A DNA stretch of 64,000 nucleotides from Salticus scenicus (Eukaryota; Arthropoda; Arachnida; Araneae; Salticidae). A model generated the notes under the pieces. The model saw nothing but the letters and a program-made list of their open reading frames with translations, was not told the origin of the DNA and made no database searches. The stretch covers positions 265,259,856 to 265,323,855 of the forward strand of contig OZ005652.1 in assembly GCA_963930645.1 (NCBI GenBank), given 5' to 3'. A program made the position numbers and the translations under genes. Positions 12,885 to 24,824 of the stretch are shown one piece after another (the first letter of the stretch is position 1; every line of letters starts with the position of its first letter).

Positions 12885-15025
12885 ATTCTTGTATATTTGA
12901 AAACGTATAATATAAGTCTTCTTTCTTTTCTTTTTTTTAAGATTTTTTTTTTTTTTTTGTCTATTTCTTGCATTATTTATTCATTTTACGGTAAAAATAG
13001 TTTTTTATATTCCACGTTATTACTTTTTCGGAGAATTTCATGAAAAATAATTTTTGTGTTATTATTCTCACCATTTATCTCCGAGATGAAGATTAAAACA
13101 AAAAAATATGACAAATTGAAAATTAAATAAACAAATAAAACAAAGCTCTTTTGTAAAAATAATTTATTTATTTTTTCTGTATAGTAAAATAATATAAAAA
13201 CATTCACGCATAAAATTTTTAGATAATCTAAATAAGATTCGAGTTATAAAATGTGAAATATTTATGTTATTGAAAACCATTTATTCCGTTAAAAGTTACT
13301 CGATTTAAGAAGATATTATTTTACATTAAAAAATAAAATAAAATAAAATTATATTTTAAAATATTAAAATAAAAATTGCAACATAAAATAGTTAGGAAAA
13401 TTCAAAAATATATAAATAAAATAAATAAATAAATAAAAAGCTGAATACATAAAAAGAAAGTAACATAGAGTACAGCTGCATATAAATTTCATTTGTATCC
13501 TTGTAAACTACAATTTAAAATATTTTGTAAAATCTATAATACAAAATACATAGATAAAATAAATAAAAATAAATAAATAATCATATTTTAAGTGCATTAA
13601 CTACAATCCGATTTTACAGATGGCGCCACGTTTAAACATATTTTGACAATTTTAAAGATATAAAAAAATTTATATAAAAAAATATAGCATTGTAGACTTA
13701 AATGTAATAAAATGCAATCGTAACTGCATAACTTAAGCAAGTTAATGCAGTTTTACTTCTTAATTACTAATTCCTATGCTTTTATTAAAGATAAATTTCT
13801 TTTAAGATAAAAAATAAATAAATGAATAAGTAAATTAAAATTAAAAACTGAATAGGAAAGGTGTTATTTTATTTATCTATTTATTATTATTATTTACATT
13901 ATAGCTTTTTCTTTAAAAATACTTAACTACGATACGTATAAAATTAAAATGGAATGAAAAAAAATAAAATAAATAAATAATAATAATAATAATAAACCTT
14001 ATATTAATACTTACGAATAAGCAATTCTTTGAGCTGTAGCTTTAATGATCTTGAATTCCACTTGGTGTTTGTCAACTTACGAAACTCTTGTATCCATTTT
14101 TTACACTCATCTAATTTTTTTTATATTACTGCGAATTGTAATTATGTTATCAGATATTATATTATCTGATTGTAATTAAATTATCAGATAGATTCAATTT
14201 CATGAATGAATGATGGAGGAAATTTTGACTCTGGAAATGCAAACATTTTACAAATAAAGTCGAAATACAATAAAATATTACCATTAAAAATTAAAACTTT
14301 CCGTGATAGAATCTTTCATCAAATTTTCGCGGAAAGCGTGACATCAGATATGACAAGTGAAACAAAAACCAATCAGCAACGTCAAATTGCATCCCCGTTT
14401 GAGCTCGAGTAAGGGTAGTAAATATGTCTCCGGGGCACTGGATGAAAGTAGCATCATTTTTAGCATGTGCAAAAGCATCTTTTCTATTGAGAATGGTTGG
14501 ATTAGCATTAAAGTTTTGTTTACCGGATCACATTAAAGGTTCGGATACATTACGGTATATAACTGGAAGTGACTGAAAGTGTATTAACCATTAACTAATT
14601 AACCATTAACCACTAATTATTAACCATTTTAAATATCTTTCTATATTGTTTGAGGAACGCTAATATTTTCGATTTGACTTTCTGTCTGTCTTTGTGCCTT
14701 CTGTACGTCTGTAATAATGAAATACTGTTTATATATAAATATCTTGTAAACATTCAGCAGTTTTTTTAAAGAACATTCTAATGCTTAGCTATATAAAACC
14801 TCTTCAATGCAAAGCACATACTAAAAATATTTTTCGTAGAAAGTTTTTTTTTTTTTTTTTTTTTTTTGTAATTTTACATATTTTTGAATCGGGCCGGGCT
14901 GGGCCCGGCAGGGTTGGGTCACGTCTGATTTTATAGCTTTTTGTCCGGGCCGGTCCGGGCCTGGGTTGAATTTTTCGATTTCATTCCGGGCCGGGCCTAA
15001 AAATTTTGGCCCGTGCAGACCGCCA

Positions 15026-15849
15026 CTTCAAACTTTGTTTTCGTGCCGTGCCTGCCGCTCGTGTCGTATGTATTTATTGTATTGCAAAAAGATGTTTTTT
15101 CGAAAGAATGTGGCTTTGCGACCATTTTCTGAATTTCATATTTCATGCGTTTTCAGATTCATCCAGTGATTTTTTTTTTTTTTTTTTTTTTTTTTAAGTG
15201 CGTGATTGCTGCTGTACCGATTTTCTTACATTTTCTGATTTACGCACGACAAATTAGTTGCATCTAGTGATTTTTTTTCTTTAATGTATGCGAAGCGTGC
15301 ACACGTGCGCGGTAGTAAATACAAGTAATTTTTTTAAAGCTGCATTAATTTTAATGTTTGGTTCAAACTATGCAATACATTTCACAAATATATACAGAAA
15401 TAAGACTACGGGGAAATTTGCAACGTCTGTAGTTATATGCAAAATAAAAAATGAAGCTTCAAACCTTGCTTCAAAAAATAGAAAATTAAGAAATTAATCT
15501 TAAATATACTTCATTGATATTTAGCATTTTATATGTAGTAAAAGATCTTAGCGATAAATATTAATGGGTATCTTAAGTTATAAAACTGGTAACTTTTCGA
15601 TTTCTTTTCTTTACAAATCATTAATTATTTTAATTGTGATTAAAATTCTTAGCTTTAAATTTTGTTGTTTAAGCATATGAAGTCGATAAAAAAATTATTA
15701 ATTTATTTTATAAAAATACTCTTATCATTAGTTTCTACAGCTTCTTCATTTCATTTTTTAAACATTTGAATTTTTAAAAGATGTTTATTTTTTTTTTTTT
15801 ATTAAAATATTGAAAATTAAATAGTTATTTTGAATAACAAAGGTTTTGT

Positions 15850-15892
<43 letters not shown>

Positions 15893-16746
15893 CAAAAGGA
15901 ATTTTATCTAATAGTAGTTGTTTTGAATAAAGACTAATTAAACAGCAAATGCTTTTATTTATTTATTTTTATTTACTTATTCGTATAGATATCAATACCA
16001 AACACTACTTTATTTGATTTCTATTTATTTCTTTCATCTGTAATCATTATTTTCTTTTACAGATTTTATCCATGAAATCTGTTACATTTCAGATTTCAAC
16101 ATTTCCTTAAAAATTAACATTTCACTTGCCTCAATCTTTATGAAAATGTTTCGACTATGCTTTGTCTATAATTGTGTTACTTAGATCTCGTATTCTGTTT
16201 TACTTTATGTATTTAAATGATGGTATAATTATACATTCTGAATTCTTTAATGTCAAATCACATTTTTTAGATTTCAAATACACATCTTTATGCTATTTGT
16301 ATATAATACAAAAAATGAATGTTGTGTATTAGAATGTTATCGTGCATATTTCTAATAATCTCAAAAACTATAAATGTTGTAAATTATTTATATTTCATGA
16401 TAATATTCAGTATTCTATATTAATTTTTATTTTTAATTTGTTGTATTTTAATTTTGAGTTCTGTATTATATTTTATGTTGTTTGGTTTGCACCTTAAGAA
16501 ATAAGTGCATTTGTGTATTTAAATATATATATTTAATATAAAAAATAGTAATGAAATTTTAAAAGTATTTGTAACATTTGTTTAGACATTTCATGATTTA
16601 AATGCCTTAAAAAAAATTGCAGATAATTTTTTATGTGTTACTGCATTTTATGGTTTGAATTCATTGAATATTTTATAAACAATATTGTATATTAATGTGA
16701 ATAAAAAACCTGAAGCAATTAAGATCAATAGATTTATTTTCACCAT

Positions 16747-16781
<35 letters not shown>

Positions 16782-16978
16782 TTTTCTTGCAATAGTGCAG
16801 ATATATGCATTTGTGCCTAGGTAAAATTTAAATACATTGGTTATACTGAATATTATTTGCTATTTAAAAATAATTTATTTTGAATTCGTAAATGTTAACT
16901 TCACAAACTATTCCTGCAGAAAGATTTTGGTGTTGATGAAGCTTGTCGCAGAAAGCATAATAAATTTCTGCCACAGGG
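15026..16978. other. Right arm of hAT-like element 1, no coding content
   Basis: After the inner element the host element resumes. It contains T-runs (15,170-15,197 and 15,854-15,888), an A-run (16,752-16,778) and otherwise plain AT-rich sequence. Open frames at 14,966-15,197 run across the element boundary and end in poly-Phe from the T-run, so they are not genes. Confidence 0.6.
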
Positions 16979-17389
16979 CTTTCTTCTATTACACATAAAC
17001 ATAAAACATCAATTAAGATAGAAACACTTTTAAGCACGTGATTTAAAAAACAACTTTATATCTAAAAAGTTGTTGAAAAACAGACAGAGACTAACTAGCA
17101 GTATCATAAGGTGATACATAAACATGTTTGCTTAAAAGTACATGTATACCAAGTGCGTAAATTAAGAATGAGACTGGCAACGTAGCGTTCGATCTAGCAA
17201 TACTTTGAAGCAAGAGTTGTAGATATTGCAACAGAAGATGTACAAGTTTCGATACTTGTATGCTTTCAGTACAAGTTTCAGTTTGACACCGTTATTTGTT
17301 TCTCCATAGTGATGTTTTTTTTTGGTGGATCAGTTTTTCTAGCGTTCCAGAAATGAGTTGTTTCTATTTTGAGATACTCTGTTTTTCAG

Positions 17390-17870
17390 GTTTTGCTTCA
17401 TACTTGGGCTCGATGCAATGAAAGTGTTTGCAGAACTTTAGTAGACTTACTGAGACAGTGTTTTTTCAAGACACTATGCATTTTCAGAAAGAAGAAAGTC
17501 GATTGAAGATGAATCACGCAAAGGAAGCCCGTTAATTTCAAAAATGAAAAAAATGTCTACAGAATCTGGGATTTTGTGCATTTAGGTCGTCGGTTGAAAG
17601 TCAGAAGGATTGGTAGGTGGATTGGTAGGTAGGTTGAGTTTAACGTCACACTAATACTGCGCTATGGGTAATCAGAAAGATTGGAGAAGACATTATAATT
17701 GATTAAGAAAAATTGAGTGTTATGTTACGCTAATATGCCTTGCTCCACAGCTGTTTTAATAAACGGGTTAAGCCAGTAAAAACATTCCCCCAGCTCCCCA
17801 GCCTCGTTATTCATCCGACTTGAATCCTTGATTTTTACTTCAAGAATGAAATTTGCCCTAAGGGAAGTCA
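17390..17870 (+). pseudogene. mariner-type transposase remnant
   Basis: The mariner transposase has an N-terminal helix-turn-helix region and a DDD catalytic domain. Here a frame at about 17,480-17,618 reads RRKSIEDESRKGSP, matching the linker of mariner proteins (usually SIEDDERSGRP), and continues to GRRLKVRRIG, matching DRRLTVRMIA. Further on, 17,785-17,866 encodes NIPPAPQPRYSSDLNP, the conserved segment just before the third catalytic Asp, then in another frame RMKFALR. The central part with the first two catalytic Asp is missing or unreadable, and several stops and frame changes are present. No terminal repeats were found. It is clearly dead. Confidence 0.8.
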
Positions 17871-17879
17871 TTTAAAACG

Positions 17880-19465
17880 ATAAAAAGTATTTAACCGACT
17901 AGCCGAAGACTATACTATAGTCCATTTCCTCATCAGAGGCACTTCAAGGTCACGGAATTCAGAGAGGGAGATCACGTGCTCAATTCCATCCAGTGAGACA
18001 TCGTTGTTTCTTCAGTAACCTAGCAACGGACGGGGAAAGTGAAATCACCGTTCATCTGAGCGTGGCCTTGAGGCGACTGCGTAAAGGAAATAGAGTATTG
18101 TATTCGAGTTCCATCACTGCTATGAATATTGGAAGAATCGTCTCCCGCACCACGTGGCTTCTCCATGAAATTATTTTGATGGAGACAATACTGAATTGTA
18201 ATTTTATTCGGGAGATAAATTAAAAAATAAACAAATAATCAGTTTATTTACTTAATTTCCGCACCTAGCATATGATACAGTAATATTACATTTAAAGTTG
18301 AAACGAGTTAAATTAATTATTACAAATATCTTTTAAAAGTAACAATCGCAATTCACAGTTTGCAAAAAATACATTAATTTAAGAATTAGAAACAGAAAGT
18401 CATCATATATACTGTAGAATATAATAAAGAGTTTCATAACTTTAAAAGCCACAATATTTTTCTTGTGGTGACAAAAAACTGTAAGCGGTTACTCAAGTAT
18501 CTTGACACTGAATATCGAAGTTGATTTCGCAGTTTTAGGAATCTTTAAATCATTTTAATTTAAGTTACAATTTATTAAATTTTGCGTAAAACTGTCATTC
18601 CAATTATTCTCTACCAGTTGTAATAAAAAAAATTTAGAAATTCTTAGATAAAAGAAAAGTATAATTAAAAATTATTAAAATAATTTGAAGAGAAAGCACA
18701 ACTATATGTATTTTGTGAACTGATTTATCATATTCAATAATGTATTATCATAAACAAGTTTTCTGTTTAGTTATTCTACTGCAAATAATGTTTATATTAA
18801 AACGAATAAATTCCAATAAATTCCATTTATTTATTTTTATTTCAATAAACACAAGTTTACTTTTCGTTTTAATATTCCTCGTAACAATATCGATTTTATC
18901 AAGATGTTATCTGATACAGTAACTGCTTCAAATCCAAAGTGTGAAGATATTGACAGATCACTTTCTTCTGTTATTAACCGTTGACTTAACAACATCTATA
19001 ATCGATATTAGATATCGGATTTCAATTAGCTGAAGTTCATGGGACGTTTAAAACAAAAGTGACTAATCGTTAATGACAGAATTATCTTTAAAATTTAGCA
19101 ATAATTTTTAAATTAATGCACAAGTAACAAAAACTATTAAAGTGAAATAAAAAGACAAATTAGTTTTTCTATCAAGTTCAGTTTTTAATTTTATGTAAGT
19201 ACCCACTTCTCTTTACTTCCTTTTCCTTACTATCACATTTTTTTATTGAAAGGTTTCCTGCATTCTATAAAATTTTAATCATTTTATACATAAACAAATA
19301 TATTTTTCTTTAATAAACATATGTGCTTAGATACATTGATAACGATATGTATATCAGTATGTACTAAAGTTAGCCGATATTTTTTCTTTCGAAATGGAAT
19401 CAGTAATTGTGCGAAAAAGTTTTGAGTTTTTTAATTCTACTTTTTTCCTTCCGCGGTATTCTCTT
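17880..19465. other. Non-coding DNA, no gene recognised
   Basis: A 76-codon frame at 17,993-18,223 is less AT-rich than its neighbours, but I cannot match it to any family and no splice context is evident. It may continue an element with the mariner remnant upstream. The rest is AT-rich. Confidence 0.45.
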
Positions 19466-19469
19466 AATC

Positions 19470-20955
19470 TGGTTGTGTCACTCACACGACTTTCTTGTAC
19501 CCTGATTTTCAATAATATAAAGATAGATTACTACACATTGAGTCGTAAGATTAATAATAATAATAATAATAAATGTACTTCAAAAATAGTCTAGAGTAGG
19601 TTTAGGAGCAGTTTCATTTTATATACAATTCTGTGATGTGTGTGTGTGTGTGGAGAACTACAGCCCCTCTCAACACCCCGTACAATTATAATGCCCATAT
19701 TTACTAATAAAGAAAAATCAAGGCTGTTATTATTTTGCCTTCTTATTTTCCAATCTTGATCAAATTTTTTAACTGGAAACCTAATACGAACTTTAAAATG
19801 CCAAATTTGTATTTCCTGCCGTTTTTTTGTTTTTAAGTTATGCTGATAGTTAATATACATACAGATAAACCGCAAAAATTGAATTTTCATATTCAGGGAA
19901 CATCAGAATGAACGACATATTATACAAAAAATCAGAGTTGAAAATAGAACTTGAAAAATACTTTATTTACAGTATGGGTATGAAAAATTAACTTTCCTTC
20001 CTGAACAGCGATCGTCGACATAATAAAAAGTGGCACTTCCATGAATTATATCCAATACAAAAGAACACTTAATTTTGGGTAGCCCTGTATATGTTTTATT
20101 AACTATATGCACATAACATTGTGTAAATAAAATTAGTCTTATGAAAAAACATCTAACACGGTACAACTATAGTATTTCCCCACAGCTGAATTTGGCGATT
20201 TTTCTTTGGCGTCGATTTGAACGATAACGATGTCGTTCTGAACTGTTTGCGATATAATATGGCAGCCTGCATGCTATTTATTTTGGATTTATGATTTATA
20301 ATTTAGCTTATGATTTATCATTTATGCTAAATGATTTAGGATTTTTAGATTTATGATTTAGCCATAATCGCCAAAAATAAATCGCCAAATTCAGCTGTGG
20401 GGAAATACTATAGTTGTTCCCCTAACACAAAATTAAATACACTTCCAGCAATTTCCAAGTACAGTCCCAATATGTGCAAATATTTTGAGTAGATGGTAAA
20501 TGAGTGATAAATGATATCCACAACACAATCTACATAAAATATGCTTTTATGCATATAAAAATATATGTTCATTTCATTTTGTTTAGTGCAGCTTATAGAT
20601 GTTACATTGTACTTACCAGAAATTTCCCCTATAGATGTAATATATTTTAATTTTCTTGGATACCCGTGTGCACCCTCCCTGTGAACCATTTGCTTGATCT
20701 CAACGAAAAGTTTAATGTAGCAACACTATATGGTACATATATAGAACGCTGAGTTTGGATTTTCTGCTACTATTTGTTCTTCATATATTCCGATAACAAA
20801 CGCACACACAGACTCACAAACACACAGACAGATCTATCGCTAAAAACGTGATTTTTGGATTCAAGGCATCTCAAAGCGTGTAAATATAACAAAAACCCAA
20901 TTTCGAAAATTTGACTGAAAAACAATACTTTCTTTACCATATAGAAGGCTTAAGA
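19470..20955 (+). repeat. Dispersed repeat R1, copy 2 (carries a MITE)
   Basis: R1 begins CTGGTGTGTCACTCACACG followed by ACTTTCTCTTACCC (here slightly changed) and ends near the complement of that last motif (GGTAAGAGAAAG in better copies). Conserved internal landmarks are GCATATAAAAA, TTTCATTTTG-TTAGTGCA, CTCAACGAAAAG, GATATGCTGATAACA with a CA/CAGA-rich run, and CGAAAATTT. It is non-coding in all copies. The matching ends suggest a non-autonomous DNA element, but no target duplication is certain. It is interrupted at 20,160-20,421. Confidence 0.7.
20153..20428. mobile_element. TIR MITE inserted in R1
   Basis: Inverted ends of at least 37 bases, identical over CAACTATAGTATTTCCCC and on into AGCTGAATTTGGCGATTT, bound a body of about 262 bp. 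CTAACAC is present on both sides (20,153-20,159 and 20,422-20,428). The second R1 copy has CCTAACACAAAAT with no insertion at the same place (near 21,800), so the empty site is known. Target length of 7-9 bp suggests hAT or Mutator-like, undecided. The centre holds repeated ATTTATGATTTA. Confidence 0.85.
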
Positions 20956-21970
20956 AGAAGGCAATAATCTTGTGTGTTAATCACATCCCTTTCTCTTACC
21001 TTGCATTTCAATATTATAAAGACAAATTGCAGATTAAATCTTAAAACTAATAAGGTAAACGTCCATCTACATAAAAAATTCAATATATGTTTAGGAACAG
21101 ATTTATTTGACATATAGTTCTGTGTTAGGATGGCTTCTGCTCCCCCTAAACCCTCCAATATAGTACCTATATTTATTTAAAAATAAATAAATAAATAAAT
21201 AAACCTGTTATTAATTTACTTTAAAACATGCCAATCTTGATCAAATTTTTAAAGTGGCAACCTAATACGAACTTCAAAATATGAAATTTGAATATCTTCC
21301 AGTTATTTGTTTTTAAGTTATACTGGTAATAGATATACATACATATCAACCACTAAAAATTGAACTTTCATAATCAGGGTTCCCCAAATCGCGATATTAT
21401 ATATATATATAATTTGAGTTGAAAATAGAACTTCAAAAAATAGTTTGTTTACAGTAAACAAAAAATATTTTGTTTAAAGTTATGCTGATAACAGATATAA
21501 ATACAGTCAACCACTAAAAATTGTACTTTCGTGTTCAAGGCACCCCAGAACGTGATATTATACAGAAAAACAAGAATTAAAAATAGAACAAAAATACTTT
21601 GTTTATGGCATGGATATAAAAAATTAATTTTCCTTCCCGATTAGTGCTCGTCGGCATAGTAAAATGTAGCAAAGCACTTCCATAAATTACATTTTACAGA
21701 AAAGAACGTCTAGCTTAATTTTGAGTAACTCTGTATATCGTCTATAAACTATATGCTCATCACATTGTGTACTTAAATTTAGTTTTACATGAAAAACACC
21801 TAACACAAAATGAAATAAATTTCCAGCCATTTCCAAGTATACCAACAATATATCTACGTACTTCGTGTAGCTCTGTAAACGAATGATGAATTATTTCCAT
21901 CCCACAATCTGCAATAAACATGCTTTTATGCATATAAAAAATATGTTAATTTCATTTTATTTAGAACAAC

Positions 21971-22744
21971 CTATGAACAACCTGGTTCAGGGGTCTACTG
22001 TCCCTTTTTTTCATTTGCTAATCCAGTTGGTGCTTTTGCCTCCGCATTCGGTGGGGAATTGCTAGTGATCAGGATTGCTCTTACCCAGCTGACTTGTCAC
22101 TTAAATAAGTTCTCCACGGCTGCTACACTTAGTGACTCTCGGGCTGCATTGCAGTCCTTGATGCCAACATCGAATTCTTTATCCTCTATTGCCCTCTATT
22201 GTCCTTGAATGTGGGAGACTGTTACAGGATTTGCCTTCCAACGAAAAAGACATTGTTTTACAGTGGATCCCTGGACACTGTAGTGTCCTTGGCAATGAAA
22301 TTGCCGATGCTTTGGCCAAAAGGGGTTCCTTGACTTTACAAATATCTCCTATTAGTGTACCTTTTGGCACGATAAAACGATTAATCAAAAATTTAATGTC
22401 TGAGAGGTTCTAAAAGAGCCTCGAATCTCGCACAATACAAAAGTCTTGGAGAGAATTTTGTATTGTGCGAGTCTTGGAGAGACTTTTTGTGGTCTCAAAA
22501 TGGCCCAGACATAAAATGGTAACTGAGTTTAGACTGGCCACAGGCCATGACTGCCTTTTGAAACATTTCTACCATTTTCGATTCGTTTCAAGTCCTATCT
22601 GCAATCTTTGTAATCTGGGTCGGGACATGAATGGTGAACATCTCCTTCATTGCAATGTATTATCCAAGCGTTCTTTAGTCGACAAATGCTTGGAGGCCAG
22701 ATGCTTTTTATATTCATAGACAACTGTTGTTTATCTTTCCACTG

Positions 22745-22778
<34 letters not shown>

Positions 22779-22783
22779 ATGAA
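21971..22783 (+). mobile_element. 5'-truncated LINE with poly-A tail and target duplication
   Basis: CTATGAA is present at 21,971-21,977 and 22,777-22,783. Between them is the 3' end of a non-LTR retrotransposon ending in a poly-A run of about 30 (22,745-22,774). Other R1 copies have an unbroken sequence across this point, so this is an insertion into R1. Truncation at the 5' end and poly-A are normal for LINE insertion by target-primed reverse transcription. Confidence 0.9.
21990..22720 (+). pseudogene. RNase H and C-terminal region of a jockey/CR1-like LINE ORF2
   Basis: RNase H removes the RNA strand during retrotransposition. The first frame includes GAFASAFGGELL and TLSDSRAALQSL (a catalytic Asp in SDS). 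After a frameshift near 22,195, apparently by duplication of CTCTATTG, it reads LQWIPGHCSVLGNEIADALA, with the WIPGH motif and a second catalytic Asp. A second break near 22,413-22,470 leads to a C-terminal part with TEFRLATGHDCLLKH and the zinc-binding pattern CNLC, then EHLLHC. The reverse transcriptase domain is absent (truncated). It resembles jockey-type ORF2 of arthropods; the exact clade cannot be settled by eye. Confidence 0.9.
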
Positions 22784-23235
22784 TGTTACACTGTATTTAT
22801 CGAAAATTTCCTCTATAGACGTAATGTATTTGAATTCTTTTGAATGTTCTTGTTTATGAACCATTTAGTTAATCTCAACTAAAAGCTTCGTGCAGCATCA
22901 CTATATGATACAGATTTAGAATACCGAGTTTGATCATTCTACTACGATTTATTCTTGAGATATGCTGATAACATGCACACAGACAGAAACACACACACTC
23001 AGACTAACTGCTAAAAACATGTTTTTCGGATTCAGGGGACTCAAAAACGTGTGAATATAACAAAATCTCAATTTCGAAAATTTAACTCCAAAACTATACT
23101 TTCTGAACCATATACATGGTTAAGAGAAAGTAAAAAGGCATAAATGAATTTTTTAATGAGATAGAAGCCTCTAATTGATATCAATTGGTATATTAATAAC
23201 TATTGTTGTTTCATAGTTATTGTTACTTTTTCTAC

Positions 23236-23430
23236 ACTACGTAAAAATAAGTATTTAGACACTTTCGAATTTAGTCGTTTTGTCAAATATTTAGAAACAT
23301 TCTAGAAACATTCTTTAGGAATCATCTTGAAACTTTATTGTATATACAAATTTGAAATAATTATGTGTACTATTATTATAGTTCAGCGATAATTTAAACT
23401 ATTATCAAAGTCAGGGACGAATTTATTTTT
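23236..23430 (+). mobile_element. Possible Tc1-like left-end fragment
   Basis: The segment CACTTTCGAATTTAGTCG followed by TTTTGTCAAATAT resembles the segment at 62,870-62,900. That one follows a Tc1-like end. No right end was found. Confidence 0.4.
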
Positions 23431-23439
23431 TTTTCTGTC

Positions 23440-24820
23440 TTCAAAACGGATAAAAAGAATCAATGCTTGATGATAATAATAATAATAATAATAAATGAAT
23501 ATGGAGTATTATTAAATAAACGTATATATATCCAGGACAAAATAAAACAAAAATAATAAATACGAACCTCGCTTTGAATTATGCAGTAGATTATAGTGTT
23601 TCATAATGCTAATCTTAAGTACATACTTATATTATGATTTCTTTATAATGGCATAGATGATTGATTAAGGCAGTATGCGATAGAACAAATATCATGAGTA
23701 AGAAAATGACACAAAAGTAAGAACTCATCTACATTGATCTAGAATCTGCAATTTAGAAAATTATTCGTTATACATGCCAGTTGTCATATATAGTGCATCA
23801 TTGTGATTTTAAATTATTAAATGCAGTTATTACAGTCCGGAATTCCATAAAAATGTAATTGTATAAAATTTCGATATTTATTTGTAAGGAAATTTTCATA
23901 GAGATGTTGGAAGATTATAAAAAGACATGAAAAAAAAAAAAAATATATATATATATATATATAAAAGAGAAAAGACATAATGGAAAAATATTTCATAAAG
24001 AATTTTATTAAGAAAAAAATATTAAAAAGCATAAATTTAATACAGTAAACCATTTAAAATGTTTTTAATTGTATAAAATTTATCATTTTTAATTTAATAT
24101 AATTTGTTTTAATAATGGACATATCAAGTACAACAGTAATTTGTATGTATTTTCGAACTTTATGTTCAAAGAAAAGATTTTTAGTTATAGAAGGATATTT
24201 CATGAAATTTTCATTAAAACACACATTGTGAAAAAATTGTTTTCTAAATAAATGTTTCATACTTATGTTTGTGTGAAAAATGTTTCTTGTTGTGTAATTA
24301 ATTAGTGAAAAGGCAATTAACAAATGGAAATAGAGATTTCGATGCGAAGTACGGTCATTCAAATGCACAAACTGCTGGATATGAACGTTGTAGGAGAATT
24401 TAATGGCGACAATCTGTCTGCACGTATAGTCCCGAAAATGTTTGTAAGACTAATATTTGAAATTTCAGCGGTCCATTCTATTTTCTGAAATTTTTATTTT
24501 CAAGACGATCATAAGCTAATTTAGATCAACAATGTCGAACAATTTTATTCAAAAGGATGAATTGAGCACTGATATCGCCAGCATATTGCTGGTATATAGA
24601 TAAATATTCTCATAGTATTCAGAGTTGTTCTGTCGGAAACATATAAATCAAAATGATCAAGCAGAAAGAATCCAGTCCATAACAAAACTTCACAATTTTT
24701 TATTTATTTATTTATTTATTTTTTTTTAACAATTTACAATCTTTAATTGTTCGTGCTTGATACTTTGCTGTATCGAAATATACATATGGCTTAATCACTC
24801 ACTAAAACTTAGAATCCTCA
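23440..24820. other. AT-rich non-coding DNA, no gene recognised
   Basis: (TAA)n at 23,470-23,494, an A-run plus (TA)n at 23,931-23,962, and (TTTA)n near 24,700-24,730. Minus-strand frames of 78 and 104 codons (23,817-24,368) are Lys, Asn, Phe and Ile rich with no motif I know; they look like translated AT-rich DNA. Confidence 0.5.
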
Positions 24821-24824
24821 AAAT

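Larger units (their letters stand above)
11742..13631. repeat. Inverted pair of GTGGCGCCATCT
   Basis: GTGGCGCCATCT at about 11,743-11,754 recurs inverted at about 13,619-13,630 (AGATGGCGCCAC). The similarity beyond this core is weak. These may be decayed terminal repeats of an inner element. They also resemble a CTCF core (AGRKGGC). Confidence 0.4.
11430..14445. repeat. Long inverted repeat inside hAT-like element 2
   Basis: About 70 bases at 11,438-11,507 recur inverted at about 14,372-14,441. Shared blocks are CATATTTACTACC, CTCGAG, CCCCGTTT and CCAATCAGCAAC. The outer end on the right reads, on the minus strand, CAGTGCCCCGGAGAC. The left outer end is less similar and no target duplication was found. 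This may be a third nested element or an internal palindrome of element 2. Confidence 0.6.
10912..15033. mobile_element. hAT-like element 2 with GC-rich ends, nested in element 1
   Basis: CTTCAAAC is duplicated at 10,912-10,919 and 15,026-15,033. The element between them begins TAGAGGTCTGCAC and ends, on the minus strand, TGGCGGTCTGCAC. Just inside both ends are GC-rich blocks rich in GGGCCGGGCC (about 10,955-11,015 and 14,890-15,000), which stand out sharply from the AT-rich background. The length is 4,106 bp. No transposase is recognised; the middle (11.8-14.0 kb) is extremely AT-rich with TAAA and AATA repeats. Removing the element and one target copy restores a continuous sequence in element 1. 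Confidence 0.85.
10569..16986. mobile_element. hAT-like element 1 with 8-bp target duplication, split by hAT-like element 2
   Basis: CTTTCTTC occurs at 10,569-10,576 and 16,979-16,986. Just inside are inverted ends CCCCGTGGCAGAAA (10,577 on) and CCCTGTGGCAGAAA (minus strand from 16,978). An 8-bp target duplication is typical of hAT transposons. TGTCGCAGAAA near 10,610 and, inverted, near 16,945-16,955 extends the terminal similarity. The element is 6,402 bp, but 4.1 kb of that is a second element at 10,920-15,025; without it the host element is about 2.3 kb. No transposase is visible, so it looks non-autonomous or gutted. Minor end mismatches mean the superfamily call rests mainly on target length. 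Confidence 0.75.
20975..23130 (+). repeat. Dispersed repeat R1, copy 3 (carries a LINE fragment)
   Basis: It starts near CTTTCTCTTACC (20,988) and ends near GGTTAAGAGAAAGTAAAAAG (about 23,129). An internal block of about 150 bp around ACCACTAAAAATTG is duplicated in tandem (about 21,330-21,560). It lies directly downstream of copy 2 in the same direction. The LINE at 21,978-22,776 splits it. Confidence 0.7.

Noticed and set aside
14966..15197. Two plus-strand frames near the right end of hAT-like element 2
   Set aside because: They cross the element boundary and end in poly-Phe from a T-run.
17993..18223. Possible host exon of 76 codons
   Set aside because: Less AT-rich than its surroundings, but no recognisable domain and no convincing splice sites. 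Left undecided and not called as a gene.
24054..24368. 104-codon minus-strand frame
   Set aside because: Composition is that of AT-rich DNA; no motif, signal sequence or splice context; no second copy seen.
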